Assembly (NCBI RefSeq): GCF_932294415.1
Contig: NC_065545.1
Location: 19,286,857-19,350,856 of the forward strand
Length of the DNA: 64,000 nt
From: Quercus robur
Lineage: Eukaryota; Streptophyta; Magnoliopsida; Fagales; Fagaceae
Direction of reading: 5' to 3'
Shown here: positions 35,512 through 47,700 of the stretch, piece after piece
Layout of the letters: each line of letters begins with the position of its first letter
Numbering within the stretch: the first letter of the stretch is position 1
Notes under the pieces: generated by a model
Databases searched by the model: none
Told to the model about the DNA's origin: nothing
What the model saw: the letters and a program-made list of their open reading frames with translations, nothing else
Program-made: the position numbers and the translations under genes

Positions 35512-38500
35512 TCATGTATTTGTCTTCCATATACCTTTTGATGGAGATGACTGTGTTACCTTTATAACTTTCTGTTTTGGTTGTCGCCTTTTTTTATTGA
35601 CATTTTCTTCAGCAGCTGTACTTGTTACTTTTACTAAATCAACTTTCACTATGTGATGATCAGAAGTTCCTTTGGAAGAAAACACTGAATATGATCCAGG
35701 AACAAACTTGTAAGGTGAATTTGGTGATGCCAATATGTAATCAACCCGAGTTCCATACTTGCATGTTCCCTGCACACCTACATCAAAGCACAAGGCATTG
35801 AGAAGAGTAATCAATTTTGAAACTTAAGGCCAAAAAATTAGGTGACATATTTAATTTTGTACTTTGGCCTTTGGCAATCATGACCACCGATTCGCATTCT
35901 CCTGCAAAGTCCTTAGCGTCTGTATATTGTTTGCTCTTCAAAAATCTCATCACTTCAACCTTTGGTGTTGGCTTTCCTATCTCCTCATAGTACTGAAACA
36001 CAAAAGTCCATGAAGGTTAATGTTAAAGTAATTCATACATTTATTTATTATATTATTAAAGTAAAACCAATTACATCTATTGTCGCCTTAGTTTGTAAGA
36101 CTTGTGTAATAAAATTGTAGTAGTAGATTTTTTGTTTGCCATATATGTTGTACCAATTACCAATTTTATCAATGACAATTCAGAGAGACATAGTCGAGCC
36201 TATCAAGGTCATGCTACATTTACCTTTACGATGTCAGTCCATCTTTCTTCTGAGTAATCTGTTTCATCAAGTGAATTGAGGCCTCCAGTTAAAATGTGAG
36301 CTTCATCACTAGACTGTATTATTGTATTCATCTGCTTCATTCGCCAGTTCTCATCGAGATGATCAAGGAGGGTGCAGTTGAAATTAACTTCTCCCAAGTG
36401 GGGCACATCAATCGTGGCCTTCAGAACATTCCTGTGCCCACAAAACCCAAAGGGGGTTACATAATAGTGACTTGTTTTCATTGTTGTTGCTTGTTCAATT
36501 TTCAAGCACTAAAATTTCTGCCAATCATGTTTTAAGTGATTTGGCATATTCTAGTGTTTCCAATTAAAAAAATCCAGAGTTTGAATCCCCCATTTCTGAC
36601 TTAGAATGCATTTTTTTAAACAAGTTCTAGGATTTGTTAACTGGCTTCTATTAGTCATTGAACAAAACAGTCATTTTCATGTTTGTACATAAAACAGAAA
36701 GAAGAGTCAAGAGCCTCTTAACTACTACTATTATTTTGTTTTAGCAAAAGTAGGACTAAGTAAAGACAATGATAATGGATTACTTATTTTTAAAGGCATG
36801 AGAAGCCCTTGTATATCTCAAATCATGCTAATAGTTTAATGGTATATCGTACCTACATTGCAGTTATACCAATGCACATCTTACCTAACATTAATATTTT
36901 ATACCCTAACTGTGATGCTTTATCTTTCTGTTATAACAAACGAGTCTAATCCTGGAAAGGAGTGAAGGAGCTAGGTTTCTCAAATTTCAGTGATGCTGAC
37001 TAAGTGATAATAATTGAAGATAGAGGATTTGCCATTATTTGAATTTTTTCCCAAATAATGAAACAAAATTATTGTTAAAGCCATAGGGATTTTATTAGAT
37101 GCAACATCTTTCTGACAACTAATGGAATAAATGCACAAGCCATCACAAAACATAACAGAACTGTTGGGATTTGGCTAATATGGCATTTAATATAAGTTGA
37201 ACTCAGAATCAAGCTAGGAAAACACTGGGGAAAAAAAATCCAAGGAAATTGTCAGAACAGCAGTGCATTTTCTCAGAAAATATAAATATGCTGTCACTAT
37301 AGAATGATGTAGAATTGTATGGGACTTTACTAGTAATTTGCAATTTCCTTTTGAACATATGGGTTGTTTCTTATCAATCTGAAATTTAATGGATTGAGCA
37401 ATATAAAGGCACCTATCCATCCCACATTGAATGTTGGCAGTGTCAAGTAGTTGTCACAGTGATCTGGAAAGATTAGTTATCAATTTTTTTGATGATACTA
37501 ATATATAAAACTGAGAAATAATGAAATTTCCAACCCTGCATCATTGGGTTCATGGCATACTTTTTGTAACTGGGATCTTGATTCCTGACAGGCCCACTAA
37601 TGTATCAGAGCTGTTTGTACAGAAAACAGTAGAAGGAACCTCAGGATTACTATACTGATACAATAAAGATTAATTACAGTTTATTAATAAAAATACAATA
37701 GGTCTGATTCTTATTATCATTTTCACAATCTTATAATATTCAGAAACACAACTTTGTTGTTGGGGGGGGGGGGGGGGGGGAGGGAGGGTTTTGTCTTTGA
37801 TAGTTTACCTAAGCAATTTTAGAGTAACGGTATAAGAAAAAAGCCTAAATGATTGGTAACTTTATCAAAAGGCACTGATTTTGTCAACTTTGTTGTGGAA
37901 AGGTTGGGACTTGGGACCGTGAAATGAATACTTGAATGAGAAAAATTATAATTGAATGCGCTTTTTTTTTTTTTTAATAATTCAATGCACTTTTATTTGT
38001 CAAGAATAAGAAAACATCATTATGACTCTCTTTAATGTAGAAATATGCCTTTATTTTTATGGAAAAACAGAATCAAAGCAGAGGAAAACAGAGGAGTAAA
38101 AAAAATTCCAAAATTGACTCAATGAAGATGGGTGAAGAAGATGATACTCACCGGAAATCAGAATCATCAAAGATCTTCTGAACTTTCCACTGCTTGATAG
38201 GCCATCTTGACAAGATGGCGTTGCCGTACTCCGGTGCCCAGCTTTCGGCAAAAACGTAATTCATTCCCAAAGCACCAGCCAAATCAGACAGAGGCTTCAT
38301 GGCCTTTTCTTCCTCAGCCTTCACATCTTGTAGAGCCAATATATCAGCATCCAACTCTCTCAGCACTTCAAGCACAGTCCTGCTGCTTTTATAGGTCTCG
38401 CCAACTATACCATTTAGCATACTTATAGGCAAGCTTGAATTGGATATTAGAGGAGCCTTCCCTTTCAAAACTCTACTTATTCTACTACTTGAAGCAGAAT

Positions 38501-39119
38501 CAGAAGCAGAAAAAGAAGAAGAACCTTCTCTTTCATCAAAGCTCAACTGTCTATTCCGTAACAATGAAATCTCATTATCGGGTAAGTTTATCGACACCCT
38601 TAACTTGGACTTCACATACTTCTGTTGCGTTGAAAGATTGTTTGTACCATTCATGGAACTTGGATGCAGGGGAGACTGCTTTAGAATACTTTTTGGCCGA
38701 TCATTCACAGACTTTGCGCGTAAATTCAAGTCCATTGATCTCCTAAAATTCATTATATCTCCATTTCCATTTCCAATTTCAAAACTGGTTCTCTTCTCAG
38801 CCTCAGGAATTGCTGGTGCCATGGAAAAGAGGGCAGCATTGAATGTAGCTATCCGTATAGGCTTTTCCGAGTTTAGACTACCCAATTTGTCATTTGGAAG
38901 AACTGCAGGAGACCCATTAATGCCCACTTCATTATTGGCATCATCTTGAAATTTGGAGCTATTTTTTCCAAACCTTTTGATGATAATTTTAGGCTTGGAG
39001 CGGCGGCGACTGGACCAGTGAAGGCGAGAGCAGAGAAGGCAGAGCTTCTTGTTAAGTGATTTAAGCATTGTGGAGTAGTTTGAGTGGAAGAGAATGGGTT
39101 GTTGGCTTGGTGAGGGCAT
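35512..39119 (-). CDS. Endonuclease/exonuclease/phosphatase-fold protein
   Basis: Four exons on the minus strand: 39119-38152, 36431-36224, 35992-35863 and 35777-35512. They join in frame to 523 residues. A second in-frame ATG at 39068 (MLKSLNKK) may be the true start. It is a DNase I-like fold protein of a plant family resembling Arabidopsis At3g21530. Fold landmarks are ATFNAALFS (91-99), LALQDVKAEE (261-270), GNAILSRWP (299-307), the GGLNSLD turn (372-378), TRVDYIL (445-451) and SDHH (474-477). In active members the second is usually LQE and the fourth GDxN; here they read LQD and GGLN, so catalysis may be altered or lost. The basic N-terminus and Ser-rich insertion at 195-215 are poorly ordered. 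The C-terminal tail is Lys/Arg-rich. No substrate is known to me. Confidence 0.85.
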
Positions 39120-41328
39120 GAGAAATGGGGGAAGAAAATAGTTGCAGAGTTGTTGCTCTGCTTTTGCTCTGTTTTTTGTTTAGTTGTTTTGTTTTGTTTT
39201 GTTTTGTGTAGGCAAATAAATAAGGGTACTAAAAGTGGGTTAGTTTTTAGTGACAAATTTATTTCTTTTCTTTAAAGGTGGCGTGGAGGAAAGCAAGGTC
39301 TCTCAATGAGTCTTCTAGGAAATGGGTTGGTGACACTTGGCAGTCAAATAGGGGTTGAATTTTAGAGAGAGAGAGATGGTGCTATTGCCAAATGCCAACT
39401 GCTACACATAAAAGAAATGGGTTTTGTGTGGGTGTTTATTGGACAGAAGTGAAATGCTATTTGAGATTTTGATTAAGTTAATGAAACATTGAAGAAATTT
39501 GAAGAAGACCCACTTTTTAATTTTTAATTTTTATATTATCTTAAAGGAAAAGAAAAGAAAAAATCAAGATTATAAAAGAAGACCCACCCCCACCCAACAA
39601 CTCCATCTCCAAGCCATGCAAGTGGGATTCTTGCTTCGAACGCCACGTCACTTAAAACACGGCGCATCCAACTCCCATGCATTCATGGTGGAGCCCATAA
39701 ATTTGTCATAAAAAGATAGGATTTGCTGAGGGGAATTTTCTTCTTCCTTGTGAAATACACAAGAAGATGAGTAGTACTGAGTTTTGTGGGGTTCCTCATC
39801 TCATCTTTCAAAGGGTCCCAACATTTTTTTGTCAAACATGGTTGTATATTACACTTTTTTCAAATACTTACTCTCCACTAGTACAAAGTTTCAGATTACT
39901 ATTCATTTATCATCATCACCCGTATACTATGCACATAAGTTTTATATTGAAAAGTTTAGATATTCTACTAAAAAAAAAAAAAAAAAAAACTACATTGTAA
40001 ATGGATCAAATTATTCAAATTAAAAAACTACATTGTAAATGGATCAAATTATTCAAATTTGTAGGTTAAGAAAAAGTTAAGATTTGGTTTATATGGAAGG
40101 GATTCAATTTTAAATTTGATTTGATTGGAATTTTACCATGAGATTTTTCAAATTTATACGCACAAATATGATTATTTCAAATTAGGGATAGTGACATTTT
40201 ATTTAAAAAAATATTTTTAAATTCCTTTTAAAAAAATCTCTTTAAATTTGAATTTGAAATTTTAGTTCTTAATTTCTTTAAAAAAAAAATCTTTGAGAGA
40301 TTTTTTTTTTTTTAATCAAGAGTTAAAGACTCATTTAGAGTACACACCACATCAGATTGTATTAGAAAAAATTCTATAACGGTTATGTTTATAACAACCA
40401 TGTCCTGCCTATTGAGCCGTGCCATTTTGTATTGTTTATTTTTCAGTTTTTGAAAATTATTTGAAATAATTATATCTAAAAAAATGCAAAATTTGAAAAT
40501 GGTGTATTTCAAAAAATACAATTTCACAATTATCATAGAGTTATAAGTTGAAATTCTATCTAATCTATAGATATAAATTAATAATAATACAATTTCAAAT
40601 CACCGTGTCTAATTGGCACTAAATGCAATACTATGAATGAGATGCAAATGCAATTCAAAGTTCAAACATCTATGTGATAAACAGATTTCAATTTAGTTTT
40701 TTATGCACCATATATCTTAAAATCTTTTCCAATTTAAAATCAAAGTTTTTTTTTTAGAAAAATTGATTGTAGACTTTATTGGATAATATTAATGTATACA
40801 ATTGAGAAAAGGAAAATATAGGAATTCGTTTATACCAAAACAAATGCCCCTTTCTCTTCTGCAAGAAGAGAAAGAGTTGCAAACATGAATACAAGAGTTG
40901 CAAATACAGTAAAAAAAAGTTTGCCTAAAATTAAAACAAAAGGTTTTTTTTTTTTTTTGATAAAGCTTTAGCATCATTGAGTAGTCTCTGCAATCACTTT
41001 ATTCAGTATTCCCTGATAGAAAACGCTTTGCAACATAAAAAGTTTCTTTTGGTATCAGACTCCACTTTCGTAATCTTGAGATCAGCATTGTGAGAACTAA
41101 ACTCACGGATTAAATGTTTCCATTTTGAAAGTCTAGGTTTATTTAAAACTCAAGCTTGTTTTATAATCAATGGGCAGATATCATATTAAAATTTTATGGT
41201 GGAAAGATCATAGCAAAACATTGTTAGTAACTTATTTTATAGCTAAATGCATAAACTAAGGTGGATAAATTTTTTAAAAATAAAGTCATTCCAAAAACAT
41301 TAGCATTTACTCCAAAATTTTAATTAAA
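39120..41328. other. Upstream of EEP gene; AT-rich intergenic
   Basis: The first 200 bases are the 5' flank of the EEP-fold gene, including a TTTTG-repeat near 39186-39206. An exact two-copy tandem repeat of about 38 bp lies at 39985-40059. The remainder to 41328 is AT-rich with several A/T runs and no gene. Confidence 0.5.
39985..40059. repeat. Two-copy 38-bp tandem repeat
   Basis: The unit AAAACTACATTGTAAATGG... ending ATTCAAATT occurs twice in direct succession with virtually no difference, next to an A-run. The identity suggests recent slippage or duplication. Confidence 0.85.
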
Positions 41329-41804
41329 ACTAGCTTTTGAGCACGCGCTCACTCGTGTGCTCAGAGACTCTTCTATTTTTTGAGCACATGCTCAGAGACT
41401 CTTCTATTTTTTGGGTAAAAAAAAGAAAATGAATACTATGGTGAGTTTTGTAGATTGGAGGAATTTTAAAACTAACAAAAGAGTGATCCTATTTTGTAGG
41501 GAGTTAGTGAATAGAAGTAGGAATTTAAATCAACCTAAAAATAGGAGTTTATTAGAAGCAGGAAGACATTTCAACGTAGAAGTAGGAATTTATAATTTTT
41601 GTCAATTTACTATTTTAACCTCATTTTTAAGTTTTAGGTAGGGGTATTTTTGATAGTAAAAAAAACAATAACTAACTTTCTTTTGCCAATTTACTATTTT
41701 AACCCCATTTTTAAGTTGTTGGTTAATTAATTTAGGGGTATTTTTTACAGGAAAAAAAACAATAACTAACTTTCTGAATCCTCTTAATATATACATATAT
41801 AGGA
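41329..41804 (-). mobile_element. Non-autonomous Helitron, copy B
   Basis: Read on the minus strand, it runs from TCCTATATATG at 41804 to GCTAGT at 41329. The 3' end has a hairpin-forming GAGCAC...GTGCTC, and a related hairpin module with AGAAGAGTCTCTGAGCA is duplicated just inside. The body is a close relative of the Helitron at 13702-14202 in the same orientation. There is no coding capacity. Confidence 0.6.
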
Positions 41805-42377
41805 TCATAATTCTTTTGGAATTAGGTATCTTTTTACTAAAGTTATTATTATTATTATTATTACTAGCTAAATTAACACATAATGTACGGTGCATTTTAT
41901 TATTAGTTTTCTCCAATATTTCAATAATTTTTCTTCGTAAAAAATTAATATATTTAGTGTTCTATTTTTATAGACAAAAAAGAAAAACAATTAGAGTAGT
42001 GTAATGATTTCATCATACTATATGTGTTTACAAATTTGAAAACTGCATGATATAGTGACTAATATAGATATGCATATTTCATGTCTACTCAAAAATGCAA
42101 ATATCATTTTGATAAATAAGAATAATATTTAGAAATACTCTAAATATTTTAAATTGCATCTAGAGTGTATGTTTCATAGTATTTTTAAATTGCATAGAAT
42201 AATATTTTAAATATATAACACAAAGAAGAATGTCATCCTATTAACGTGAAGAATAATTACATAAAATAATCTTTTTAATATATAATACGGAAATTAATAA
42301 TGTCATATTCCAAATCAAATATTGTTATTATAATTATAATTATAATTACTCTAAATAAAAATAGTTTCTTATATAAA
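41805..42377. other. AT-rich intergenic
   Basis: Very AT-rich, with ATT repeats near 41843-41862 and a TAATTA palindromic run near 42320-42350. No gene or paired-end element was seen. Confidence 0.45.
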
Positions 42378-43173
42378 TGTGGGAAGGGTAAGATCTGAGT
42401 ACGAAATAGGGCCCGTGGGCCCAGTTCGAGGAGATGGAAGGGCCCACCCACACATCAGTCCTGGCCCAACACATGGATGAGAATTCCAGGAGGAAAGATG
42501 AAGATGCCGACTCCCTAAGGAGCTTGAAGAGTGAGCGTTTTTGGGAAGCGTCGAGCAGGCCACTTGTAGCGGAAGACAAAATACCGAAGAAGACAGTATA
42601 GATGTGCAAGCAAAGAAGAAGGGAAATGTCCAGATAAAGTAGTTATCACATCCTCATTTAATGCACTACACCAACTCAGTTGGCCGCATTAATGGAGGAA
42701 TGACCCTTGAATAGTACCCTCACAGCTTGCAGCACATTTTACCACCTCCAGCAAAATCTTGATGGGACAAGCATCCAAAGGAAGGTCAGTGACTGTACAA
42801 GTGGAGGACTAGGATGCAATTCAGCTGGCTATATAAAGAAAGGAAACCCCTTTAGAATGGGGGACAAAAAACTGAAAAGAAATATATACACTGTGTAGCA
42901 CTATCCTGTAATTGAGACTTGCACATTATATGAACAACTGCTCCTCGGCCAAACTCGAGGAAGTATCAATCCCAAAACTTGTTCCTCTCTTATGAATCAT
43001 TTAACGTTTTCTCCATTAACTTAAAAGCAAAACCATACAAGTGCACTAAAAGTTGATCTCGGAAGCCCACTCTAATACAAATTAATTGTATTGGGTTGTC
43101 TTACCTAAATACACTTGTCTAAGTGGGCTTAGTTTGTTTGGTTCGCTTACATTAAAATTTATAAAAGCAATCA
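42378..43173. mobile_element. Probable solo LTR (fossil)
   Basis: The block starts TGTGGGAAGGG and appears to end AAGCAATCA. A 6-bp repeat TATAAA lies next to each end (42372-42377 and 43174-43179). It has a promoter-like CTATATAAAG at 42829-42838 followed by a transcribed-leader-like region with CTCCTCGGCCAAACTCGAGG. Composition is richer in GC than the flanks. There is no internal region. The AT-rich flanking repeat is weak evidence for exact ends. Confidence 0.5.
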
Positions 43174-43281
43174 TATAAATTCTTCTAATAAAAATTAATG
43201 CATAACTATAAATAATTAATATATCCATTTATTTTATTGACTAATTCAATAAACTTCATACTCTTACTCTCTTGCATAAGA

Positions 43282-43850
43282 TCTTTACTATATATATATA
43301 TAAAGAGAATTCTCCTCTTTTAAAAAGACTTTTATATGGTTCAAAAATACTCTCATTAATGAATGGTAACTTCATTTAGAAATAATGTCATAAATGTCAA
43401 ATAACAAATTTCATTTTGAATTCAAAAAGAGAATTCCTAAAATTTAGGATATTTTCCCTTCACATTCAAAAAAGAAATTATAGTTAATGCTTATCTCCAA
43501 AGTTTATCATTTTTATTTGTTTGAAAAATAAATAAATATTTCTAAATTATAATAGATACAAATTATTAACTTTTATTAAAAAAAATATATGATCATAAAT
43601 GTCAAATAACAAATTTCATTTTAAATTCAAAAAGAGAATTCCTAAAATTTAGGATTTTTTTCCTCTTCACATTTAAAAAAGAAATTACAGTTACTGTTTA
43701 TCTCTAAAATTTATCATTTTTATTTGTTTGAAAAATAAAAATATATATTTCTAAATTATAATAGATGCAAATTAAAATAGATACAAATTATTAACTTTTA
43801 TCCCAAAAAAAAAAAAAAAAAGTCTCTGCACATGCTAAGAGACTTGTGTG
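43282..43850. repeat. Two-copy tandem repeat, possibly Helitron-related
   Basis: A unit of about 200 bp (ATAAATGTCAAATAACAAAT ... TTATCATTTTTATTTG) is repeated in tandem at about 43389-43590 and 43594-43800. The block opens TCTTTACTATATATA and closes with a small hairpin (AGTCTCT...AGAGACT) near 43821-43845, reminiscent of a Helitron, followed by a (GT)n run. It lacks the CTRR terminus, so class is uncertain. Confidence 0.5.
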
Positions 43851-44737
43851 TGTGTGTGTATATGACTATTATTATTTTATAATTCAATAATCACGACAAT
43901 GGAGAAACGTGAAACTTGTTAATCTAAATGCTAATCAAATAAATTGGACAATTTTCAGACACGAACCAGCTTATTTTCATTGGCTTATGGAATGCATGCA
44001 GTGTCATCATATGAATCTAATTTTGAATGCCCCTGCCACTGGGATCCCAAAGGGTGTTTGCATAATTTCACTATGAGGTCCCACTCCCACGAAGGCCTCT
44101 GTTTAGCCCCTATAAAAGGTAGCCAGATATCAAAAGGTTGACAAATGTGGAATCCACTCGATACTTTCTGTTTTTAATATACAGATTAGGTAGATAATTT
44201 TCTTATTTATAGGTAATTTAATATGCGGGTCTAGCCTGGATTTGATGTATCAAGGGAAACGCCAAATGCATGGGGTTGTCTGGTCTTGGGAGCACTTATT
44301 ATGGTCGTAGCAAAATGACAAGTCTCTCTTCTTGTCACCATTTGTACATTTGCTTATGAGTTGTGGCTGTTGGGAGTTTCTTCCAATGATCTTACTGATA
44401 AGAACTCTACATAATACTCCTTAATGATGATGGCAAGGCCTATAATTTAGAGTGGGGAAGAGTACTGTGCCCTGCAAGATTAAAAGTTGTTAAAGTATTA
44501 ATGATGAAAACACAAGGTCTAATATCTATCAGAGGTCAATTGCCATGATGAATTTAAAGCTACTTATTCAATAGGGATGTCTAGTTTTAGGAATTTCAAT
44601 TAAATGGCTGGATGGGTAAGTATGAGCTGTAGTAAACTCGTATTGTTCTCCAAGGATATAGTTTAGTGTGTTTATATATTTCTGTCATACAATTTTTACT
44701 TCTTCTTTTTTCCAAATACTAGCAAGGGGACTCTGAG

Positions 44738-44777
<40 letters not shown>

Positions 44778-47700
44778 AGGATCACAAGGTTAGACGTCAT
44801 TGCCAAGAGCTTTGTAGCGCAACTTGTTGGCATATCCAAGTGTTTTCAACGGAAACATCTAGAGTTCAAAACTCCCACTCCAAACTATCGAATTATTAAA
44901 AGAAAAAGAAAGGATCACATGCAAGTTTTAATGTTAACCATGTAATTGTGGCATTTTCTATATGGATAGAATTTTCCTTCCAATCTATTTAGGGAAAATT
45001 TCTTTCACCATGACAAATCAAATGAGAATGCATGTGTACTTTTAGTTACATAACTTAATCATGTGACTTGTTTACTTTATTTATTAAATTATGTGATTTA
45101 ATGTGTGATTATACTTATGAACCCACACATAATGGGTTAGATTAGTTTGTAGTAATCACACTAACACTCTAACAGGATGTTAAGCATTAAAAGACAAAGA
45201 AAGTAGTCAAAGCACAAATGCAGAAGTGTTTAATTAATTTTGAAAGGAAAATGTATTTATTTTTTAAAGTTTGGGAGGAAACTAAATGCACCCCCATTTA
45301 AATGTGGAATTCAATTTTTTATGACCACCCAAACCTTCTATGGATAATTGAGATTGTTTCCCTATGAGCTATAATGAGCTCCCTTCTTGAGTCATCGAAA
45401 AGTACCTATTGAATTATCTCAAAACAATCCCCACATATCTAGACCTAGGTGGTAGTTGAACATCATAAAATAGCTTGCATTCATGAGCATAACCAATCTT
45501 ACCCAAGTAGTGACCAGAGCTTTTATGTTGCAAAGCATAATTCACATGGCTTGGGTGCTCAATGTTCTTCCCTTTTTTTTTTTAAGAATAAAGTATTTTA
45601 ACACACACGAGAAGAAGGAAGAAGATCTTAAAGAAATTAACAGTGTTGTATATTCAAAAAAGCCTAACTCTTAAATACACAGCACAGACTTTAAACTTCT
45701 TTAACTTACACTCATTTTCCAATGTAAGATTAATCCACTATTTTTTCTTTTGAGGATACCAATAGAAGAGAGGAAGAAGTTTTAAAGAAACTGGATAGTT
45801 CTTCCAATTATTTGAGTTGGGACTAGACTGTACTAGACTCATTAATACGTAAGTCTACTTCATGCCAACAAGGTGCCACAGGCCTGAGCTTGAACTTGCT
45901 AGAGTCACTAAACTCCATTCAGCTCAAATCATAAAAATGATAGTGACAGAGTTTCTATTATTGTCCTGTTATATGGTCCACTGCCTTAGCTGGACCATAT
46001 ATAGTGCTTCTATATTTGTCTTGTCTGTGTTTCTTACACTGTTTACTATATCCTTGTACCCTCAAAGCAAATTTAAATGAAGCATTCCAATAGCACCCAG
46101 CCCTGTCATAGAGGTTAGTTTAGTGTTTTGATTCTCAAAATAAAAAGTTTAGTGTTTTAGGTATATCCACTTTACGTTAAATGAAAGTAAGAGTAATATT
46201 AAGTGTACTACCAAGACCATGATGAGACTGTTATTATGGGCACAACACATTCGTTAAAATACCATTACACAAACTGCTCAACTCTTACCAAGTATCATGT
46301 AAACCATAAGTGGACTCTTACTCTCAAGCCACACTCGGTAAGTTAGTTTTTAAGCCCAATACTGTTCGGCTTCCATAATGAATTTAGTATGACATTTGTC
46401 TAAAGTAATCTGATAAGACCTTCCTGCATACCATGATTGGTTCTATCTGATTTAGTAAATCCTTCTGCATCTGATTTATTTGTTTATTTTGGATCATACA
46501 TTTTGCATCGGATAGGCAAACCTGCGCCGCAGAAAACAACAGTGGGATTCATCCATTTGCACATGAAGGAAACCAGTAGGCATTTTACTTTTAAAAATCT
46601 GTAAAGTGTCTCACTCTGACATCCCTACAAGTGGATCAATTATTTACATCAAATCATTTGGACAAAATATCCTTCTTCCGAGCAGATTGTCGGAATTAAA
46701 ATAAGTTTTTTAGATAGTAGACTTTTTAAAATCTTATTCGTCTATTCTAAAATGAGTGTATATTAGAATTTTTTTTTTATGTGATAGTAATTTAAATAGA
46801 TACCAAAATAATAATGCTAAAATAATATTTGATTACATGTTAATGACATGACAAGATCCAATGCCATCATTTTAAAATTGTTCGAAAGAATTTCAGTATT
46901 TTTACAATAGAATTACCCTAAAAAACTGATAAGCTTAATAAAAGTGCTTTCTCCCTATTGATTACTTTTGGGAAGGGATGGCGGTTTTATCATTGTGAAT
47001 TCAACTGTACAGTTGCATTGGCTAATGACCATATAGTTGAATTTAATTGTCTTTAGAAGTTATTACTGTTGTTCTTATTTCATGATCATTACAATCATAT
47101 AATTGAATTCAATTAAATAATCTAAGATATAATACCTAAGTTTTGTCTAAGTTTTAACCATTGGAATATATAATATGATATATATGTATCTTTTAAAAGG
47201 AATATGATGGAAAATACAGTACAAGTGTCTAAAACTAAATTGATAGCTGGAATCAACTTGGATCCAATGTTTATGTGCGCTGAACCGATAGGAAGTTGAC
47301 ACATGATAGCATTCTATCAAGTCCAATACTTTTGTACATTGAACCCAAACCTTGCCTTTGATAATAATCAGGCATTAACAGCTCTTTAGATGGCTATGGC
47401 CTTAATGAAAGGTGGATTAGCTCGAGTATAAAAAATGTGTACGTAAATAGAAAATGACCACAAAATCAATTGATTAAAATGTTATTTCTTGACAAAAAAT
47501 ATACTTAAAATACTCGGACAGATATATACAACAACTTACCTCATTTGATGTATGCATGGATTGATAAATTTAACCAAATTTGACTTCTTGATAAATAGAC
47601 TACATACAGAACATTGAAAACCCAATACAGAATGACAAGATTCATGGATATGGATAGACTTATATATATTATAATACAAGTTTTACCTTAGAAAGTTCAC

